Below are positions 30,733-36,260 of a stretch of DNA of 36,260 nucleotides, piece by piece. This DNA is from Allomyces macrogynus ATCC 38327 (Eukaryota; Blastocladiomycota; Blastocladiomycetes; Blastocladiales; Blastocladiaceae), in NCBI GenBank assembly GCA_000151295.1, contig GG745340.1:46381-82640 (forward strand), in the 5' to 3' direction. The position numbers and the translations under genes are program-made. The notes under the pieces were generated by a model that saw nothing but the letters and a program-made list of their open reading frames with translations, searched no databases and had not been told where the DNA came from. Position 1 is the first letter of the stretch; each line of letters starts with the position of its first letter.

Positions 30733-33700
30733 TGAGCAATTTGATCGCAAAACAATGTAGGTCACGTCCAGTACTTGGCCCAGGACCCTGCAACCCGCTG
30801 CAAGCACGCACGCATGCACCGCCGCTGCCAATGGCTCTGGGGTCCAGCGACCGAAGACGATGCCGTCAAGGGAAGGCATGATCGCCGCAAGTCGCGCGCC
30901 TTGATTCTCAGCAGACCGGTCGGCCAGCGTCCAAGCAGTAGCGCAGCAGCGGCGGCGGATCGGCCGTGCCTCTGCCGAACTGCTCAAGGTCCATTGTCGC
31001 TGACGGTGTCGCGGCCCCCAACCATCGCCATTAGATGAATTCGCCGCGCACGCGTCGGCCGTGACGTGCATGCGCGTGGGCCAAAAGAATGGTAACATCT
31101 TGGTCACGGGCGGCGAGGACCGCCGCGTCCATCTGTGGGCGATTGGCCATGCCGACCCGATCCTGGTACAATCTGCGCTCGCGTCGTGGCAGACGATGTG
31201 CGAGCCGACTCGCTCACTGTCGCGTCTCGACCATGTAGGCCCTCATCGGGCACACAACGCCCGTGCAGTGCGTCGCGATCGACCAGCCCGAGCAGCTGGT
31301 TGTGGCCGGGTCGACGTCGGGCACGCTCAAGCTGTGGGATCTGCAGCAGGGGAAAGGTAAGCAAGCCAATCTCACGTCCTTGCTCTTGAGTCTGCCGAAT
31401 CTCATTGTTGCCGCTGCGCGCAACTAGCCATCCGTACGCTCATGGGCCACCGTGCTGCCGTGACAGCCGTCGAGTTCCACCCCTTCGGCGACTTCTTTGC
31501 ATCGGCCTCGGCCGACCACTTGGTCAAGATATGGGATGTCAAGCGAAAAGGGTGTATCCTGACCTTCCACCACGCCAATGTCGATGTGCTCCGGTTCAGT
31601 CCCGACGGGAAATGGATCTTGACGAGCGCGTCGGCGGGTCCACCGGACGTGCGGCTCTGGGACCTCAACGGCGGCAGACTGGTCCACCAATTCGCGCACG
31701 ACGCGCCGGTCGTACAAATCACGTTCCACCCACGGGAACTCGTCATGGCAACCGTCACGGCCACGGGAGTCATGAGTTTCTGGGACATGGACACGTTCCA
31801 GCGCATTTCGTGCACTTCTGGCGTCCCACCGGACGCGCCACTGGTACCGGGCACGCGTATGGTGTTTTCCGAGGACGGCGCCGTCGCGCTCGCGCTGGCG
31901 CCGGGCCATGTGACGGTCTGGGAGTGGGAGCCTGTGCGGCTCGTCGACGCCGTGGCTGTGCCGTACCTGACGGGAATCGACGACGCGGTACTGTCGCCGT
32001 CGGGCACGCACTTGGTCGTCGTCGCGCACGTGGACTCGTTTGTGCAGGTGTTTCAACTGAACGTTGCGCACTTGCGCCCGTTCCGGTCCCTCGCCGCATC
32101 GGCATCGGCTTCCAGCGCGACGGCGGGCTCCCCAGGCCTGGCCTCGTCCACTGGGTCGGCGCTGTCCATGGAGACGGCGCGGTCCAACTCGTTCTCGCAA
32201 CTCCCGCCCCTTCCGCCAATTTCACCACCGGCTGCCGCAGCACACGCGGCGTATTTGGGATCACGGCCAACGACATCGAGTCAGCAGGACTCTGCCGTGA
32301 TCGTGGGCGGAGCCGGTGGTGTGCCGCTCGCGGCGGCGGTCGGCGGCCATGCGGGCCTGCCCGTGACCGCATCGTTCTCGTCGCTCGACCAGACGATCAA
32401 GCCGACGATCGTGCCCACGGCCATGCGCGCGAGTGCTGCGCCGTCGCCCCTGGGGCGTCGCGACCAGCCACGGGCGGCGGAGCGGGGTGCGGTCGCGGCC
32501 CCGCCCGTGGACGACCAGGAGCCCGCAGTCGGCGCCGCACCCGTCGCGCCCGCTGATCCGCCGCGTCCCGTGGTGACGAGTCCGGCACCGGCAACTGCCG
32601 CACCCACAACGTTCCCGACGTCGGCGAGCGCGCCGCTCCCGCTACCGGCCGGTTCCGTCCCGGGTCTCACGACGGCTGGCGCGCCGCAGATCAGCGCTGA
32701 GCTCATGTCGCTGCTGTCGGCAGCCATGGCCCGGGATGCAAGGCGCCAGCCCGCGCTCGCGAGCGGCACGGCCGTGCCAGCGCAATCGGCCCCCGTCGTC
32801 TCCACCAACGCAGCCGGCGCCGCGACACAGGGTGGAGTCGCCTCGCCCAAGCCAAAGCGCGCGGATACGCCGTCGCCGCCGGCCAGGGGCGTACTGAGAG
32901 TCGAGGTGGCGACGAGTCCTGTCGGTGCAGGTGGGCCGGCGTCGGCCGGGACACAGGTGACGCCGAGCCTTGCGGGGCCGCCGTCATTGGAGGGTACGAG
33001 GATGAGTATTGTGGTTGCTTTCATCAGGACGGTCTCGCTGACGGAGTCGTGACCGTGTTTCACCAGATGCTGCGGTCGGTCAGTCGCCATCGCAGCTCGC
33101 TCCGCCCACCGCCCCGTCGTCGATTGCACAGCCAGCGACCACACCAAGCAACAACAACAACCCCTTCATCGCGACCTGCGGGACCGCGCCGCTCTACCTG
33201 GACCTGACCAGTTTCGCGCGCGGGATCACAGCCATCACGTCCGGCGACGTAATCAGCCCCACAGGCACGGGAGTCCTCGCGCCCGAGCAGCTCTCCGCCG
33301 CACACGGTGCCGTCTCTGGCATGCTCTCACAGCGGCTGCGGCACTTGCGCCACGTGCGTGCACGGTGGACAACGTCGGGCCGCCCGATGCCGGCACTCGA
33401 GTACGCAGCGCACGTGGCAAGTCCCGCCGTGTATGTCGATGTGCTCAAGGCGCTCAGGATGCAGCCGCGCGTGTATTCGCTCGACGTGTGCGTGAAAGTG
33501 CTGCCGTGGGTCGCGGAACTCATGTTTCAGCCGTACGAGGAGTGCGTAATTTCACGTTCAAGTGACAGGCGGTGCAGTGGACGCTGACATGGTCCGGCGC
33601 CGTCCTGCAGTTACCTGATGGTCGCGTGCACGACGGTCAAGCTCGTGCTCACCAATTTCGCGCAACTGATTCTCGATACGCTGTCGGCGTTCCCGGCACG

Positions 33701-33938
33701 GGGTGCTGGGCTCGACTTGACGCGTGAGGAGCGGTCCGTTTACTCGTGGTCGCGAATGCATGTATAGAGTCTCTCAAACTGACGGTTACGCGGCCCCCGT
33801 AGCGCCGACAAGTGCCGCCGGTGCAAGGCCGAGCTGCTGCAAATCAAGCAGATCTGCCATGAGCTGGCGTCGGCGCCCGGGCAGGCCGGCGCCACGATCC
33901 GCGACACGCTCGCGGCGTTCCCGGTGGGACTCGTGTGA
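30733..33938 (+). CDS. KATNB1: katanin p80 WD40 regulatory subunit B1
   Basis: Join 30733..30757, 31035..31165, 31239..31356, 31428..32993, 33067..33541, 33611..33745, 33803..33938 gives 861 residues (human 655). It is the regulatory subunit of the microtubule-severing ATPase katanin, acting at centrosomes/basal bodies, spindles and cilia. The N-terminus MSNLIAKQYEFAAHASAVTC is built across a 277-bp first intron. It leads into WD40 repeats with LVTGGEDRRVHLW, VAGSTSGTLKLWDL, IRTLMGHRAAVTAVEFHPFG and VKIWDVKRKGCI. A long Ala/Pro/Ser-rich linker follows. The C-terminal con80 domain, which binds p60, shows VDVLKALRMQPRVYSLDVC, FQPYEDYLMVACTTVKL and LDLTREERS. The last intron (33746-33802, 57 bp, GTGGTC donor) is the least certain join. 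Confidence 0.93.
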
Positions 33939-35843
33939 GCGGGCGGGCGTGCGCGCGTGGGAGAGCAGCACCAGTTGCTCGTCTATCCCGGGGCGAGAAC
34001 GAGAGGACGAGGGATGCGGATGGCACGTGTGTGGGACTGGTGGATGGGTTGAGGTGATGTACCGTTGGTGATGGATGACCGGGTGGCGCACGCGCGGCGA
34101 CGCAACACGGGGGCCAAAACAGGACGGTCGAGGTTCTCGAACGCGCGGTGGGAGGGCGGTCGCGTTGCTCGCGTTCCACGTTCCGAGTGGCAGCTTTGGA
34201 ACCCCTCGCGGTGGCACAACGAGAGTGCCGCGAATCGACGGCAGAAAAGTCCAGGCCCCGGGCCGGTTCGTGCGCGCTTGGGCTGGCCTGTCGGCTTGCG
34301 TGCGGTGTGTGGGTCAGAGGTACGTCAGTGGCGTGCCGCGCTGCAACTTTGGTGGCTTTCATTCTTGCCTTCGCCTCCCTTCTCGCCTCGCACAAGAGAC
34401 GACAAACAAGGCCACGAGAAAGAACAAGGGCGCGACGGCCCGACTGTGAGGTACGCCTGCGCCCACCTCCGAGCGGCCGACGGAGGACGGAGAGGCGCTA
34501 TTTATGAGCAACAGTGGTGAGCAACAACAAAGGGCCGCCTCCCCCAGAGCGCGTGCGCCGGTTGGATGGAGTTGAAAGCGGGTTTGCCCGCGATGGCGCC
34601 CCCGCGCGCGATGCGCCTCTGTTTGGTGTGCGCACAACCAAGCAGGACCAAAATGGAGGCGCGAGCACGGTCGTCCGCGACACCGCGAGATGTTATGGAG
34701 CGTCCCGTTTTCGCCGACTCCATGGTCGCGTGCGCGCGACGTGGGAAGCTGAGCGCACGCGAGCGTGGGTCAGGTCGCACGAGGACGCGCCACGGTCGCG
34801 GCCGTGTGGTGCCACTGCATGGGCCGGCTCAATGGGCATTTGATGGCGCAGCTACATAGTTGGCAGCACGCCGGACAGCCGGCCAAAGGGTGGAGCCGCG
34901 AACCAGCGATGGTGCGAGCGAGCAGCGATGCCGCGCGACCACAGCCGCATCCACATCCAACAGCAAAACGATGAGCGATGCTGATAGCAATGCACGTTGA
35001 TCGCAGTTTGACATGCCTTGCCCAAGGCCGCTCAACGGCTGCCCACACTGTCGCGCAAGGGCAGGGAGCACCGACATGACGGGAGCGCAGGCACCTCCAT
35101 CGGAGTGCTCCCAGGCCATTGCCTCGCGGCCACCGTGATCGCGCCCCACCGTTGGGCACACACGCGGTGCACAAGCGGGCGCGGTCCGATGATCTCGCTG
35201 GGCGCGCACCGCGGGCGGTGTAACGGTGCGCGCGGCCCGCGCAGGGGTGCCGGAGTGCGAGCAGGTGTGCGCGCGGGCAGTGGGCGTCTCTTCCCGCGAG
35301 CGGTCGTGTTTGGGCGCGCGGGCTGTGGGTGCCGGGGATGCGTGTGTACCGCGCGAGCGTGAGCCCCTCCCTCTGGTCGTGTCGGAGCGGGCCGGGGACG
35401 GAGGCGCTTGAACGGGCGGGCAGGCCGGCGGGGACTGGTTGTCGGGACGGCCGCAGATGGTGTCTTCGCTGTGCCGCGATGCCTGTGCGCGCCTTGCGTC
35501 TTGGTCTTCTTGGCCTGCCAGCGCGCGTATAAAGCGCGCGCCGGCCCCCCGCTGCCTGCAGCCAACCCTGCTGCCGCCGTCCTCTCGCTGCTGGGGACGC
35601 CCTCGTCGTCGTCGTTCTCGTGCTCGCAGCCAGCGCTGCCCGCTCGCGCGGCTCTCGCCTTGGTCGCACGGCGCGGCCGGCCACCTCGCATCGTCGCCGG
35701 CGCGCCAGACGGGCGCCCGATCGCGTCTGCCCCCGCCACGCCGCGTGCCATCCACGGCCACCACCGTCACCCGCATCACCGACGAACGCCAACCAAGTAC
35801 GCGAAAAGCGAGCGCTTCGCCGGCGATCACCGCCACCACCACC
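33939..35843. other. 1.9-kb intergenic region
   Basis: The largest gene-poor stretch, between the katanin stop and the last gene. The minus strand has a CATAAATAG TATA-like element at 34498-34506 with no recognisable gene after it. A long minus-strand frame crossing 34770-36131 is very Arg/Ala-rich and looks like a composition artefact. A TATAAA in GCGCGC flanks lies at 35528. I see no RNA gene. Confidence 0.45.
35528..35533 (+). promoter_or_regulatory. TATA box candidate for the right-edge gene
   Basis: TATAAA sits inside a nearly symmetrical GCGCGCG...GCGCGCG setting (35521-35540), about 310 bases upstream of the ATG at 35844. The contrast with its GC flanks makes it the clearest core-promoter-like motif in this region. 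Confidence 0.4.
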
Positions 35844-36260
35844 ATGGCCGACCCGCAACCTCGCGGCTCGCCGCTGCACGCCGCCACCTCCGCCCCACCC
35901 AACACCACCGTGCCCGCCGCGCCTGTGCCCGAGCACGACCCATACTACTACCACCGCGTGCGCGACCGCGCCGACCGCGACTGGCCCTACGCGCCGCCGC
36001 TGCACGCCGCGCACCCATACCCACCTCCTCCACCGTCTACGCGCGATGCTCGCCGCCTCGCTCACGATTACCACCCTCATCACGCTAATTACGCGCCTGC
36101 GCCCGCCGACCCGTACGCTGCGCCAGCGCACCCATCACCGCCGCGCCACGACCTGCCGTACGCGCGGCCTGCCCCGCCGGGCGCAGCCTACCCCTACGCG
36201 CCCAGCGCCTCCGGCATGACGGCACCCCCGCCGCCGCACTACCCCTATGGCGTTACTCGT
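35844..36260 (+). CDS. N-terminal part of a Pro/Tyr/His-rich protein, truncated by window edge
   Basis: An open frame of 139 codons with no stop runs to the end of the window. The start has a strong context (CACCATGG). Composition is dominated by Pro, Ala, Tyr and His (DPYYYHRVRDRADRDWPYAP; HPYPPPPP; PYARPAPPGAAYPYAP), typical of a disordered region such as those in transcription factors or RNA-binding proteins. No domain is reached within the window, so no function can be given. The regular Pro-Tyr spacing and codon use argue that it is real coding sequence rather than chance. Confidence 0.6.
   Translation, partial: MADPQPRGSPLHAATSAPPNTTVPAAPVPEHDPYYYHRVRDRADRDWPYAPPLHAAHPYPPPPPSTRDARRLAHDYHPHHANYAPAPADPYAAPAHPSPPRHDLPYARPAPPGAAYPYAPSASGMTAPPPPHYPYGVTR

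Noticed and set aside
30758..31034. snoRNA inside katanin intron 1
   Set aside because: Only isolated CTGA and TGAT words are present, with no proper C/D or H/ACA arrangement.
34770..36131. 453-codon minus-strand frame in the right intergenic region
   Set aside because: It overlaps the Pro/Tyr-rich gene start and a TATA element on the plus strand, with extreme Arg/Ala content and no recognisable domain.

Overview
The window is nuclear DNA of a GC-rich, gene-dense eukaryote, most probably a zoosporic, early-diverging fungus. A Blastocladiomycota-like genome is my best guess, but that is inference. Support comes from the mix of genes: a fungal-type succinate/fumarate carrier, a YND1-type apyrase, ALG6, a condensin kleisin and a katanin p80 with its con80 domain. 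It also comes from about 40 short introns, mostly 57-113 bp, with strong GTRCGT donors and CTNAC-like branch points. No bacterial operon structure, tRNA, rRNA, transposon or CRISPR array was recognised by eye.

Layout, left to right: CobT-like phosphoribosyltransferase (+, 258-1517); a disordered hypothetical protein (-, 1773-2798); mitochondrial succinate/fumarate carrier (-, 3478-4942); a repeat-bearing intergenic stretch (about 4950-6120); TBC-domain Rab-GAP-like protein (-, 6123-7629, 5' end uncertain); FMNL/DRF-type formin (+, 8817-13386), broken by low-quality sequence and a 100-N assembly gap; TatD-type metal-dependent DNase (+, 13543-14553); ALG6 glucosyltransferase (-, 14563-16686); Golgi-type apyrase (+, 17287-19437); an unrecognised multi-exon membrane protein (+, 20776-23757); pyridoxal kinase (-, 24014-25021); DnaJ-transmembrane fusion (+, 25680-27228); condensin subunit H/Barren (+, 27663-30509); katanin p80 (+, 30733-33938); and the start of a Pro/Tyr-rich protein running off the right edge (+, 35844-36260).

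There is no single pathway cluster. There are some local themes. ALG6 (ER lipid-linked oligosaccharide glucosylation) and the Golgi apyrase are head-to-head and both serve protein glycosylation. Condensin H and katanin p80 are adjacent and both act in cell division. The CobT homologue, with all key motifs, implies cobalamin lower-ligand metabolism in this organism. Exon joins were worked out by hand from phase, splice dinucleotides and family alignment from memory. No database search was possible.
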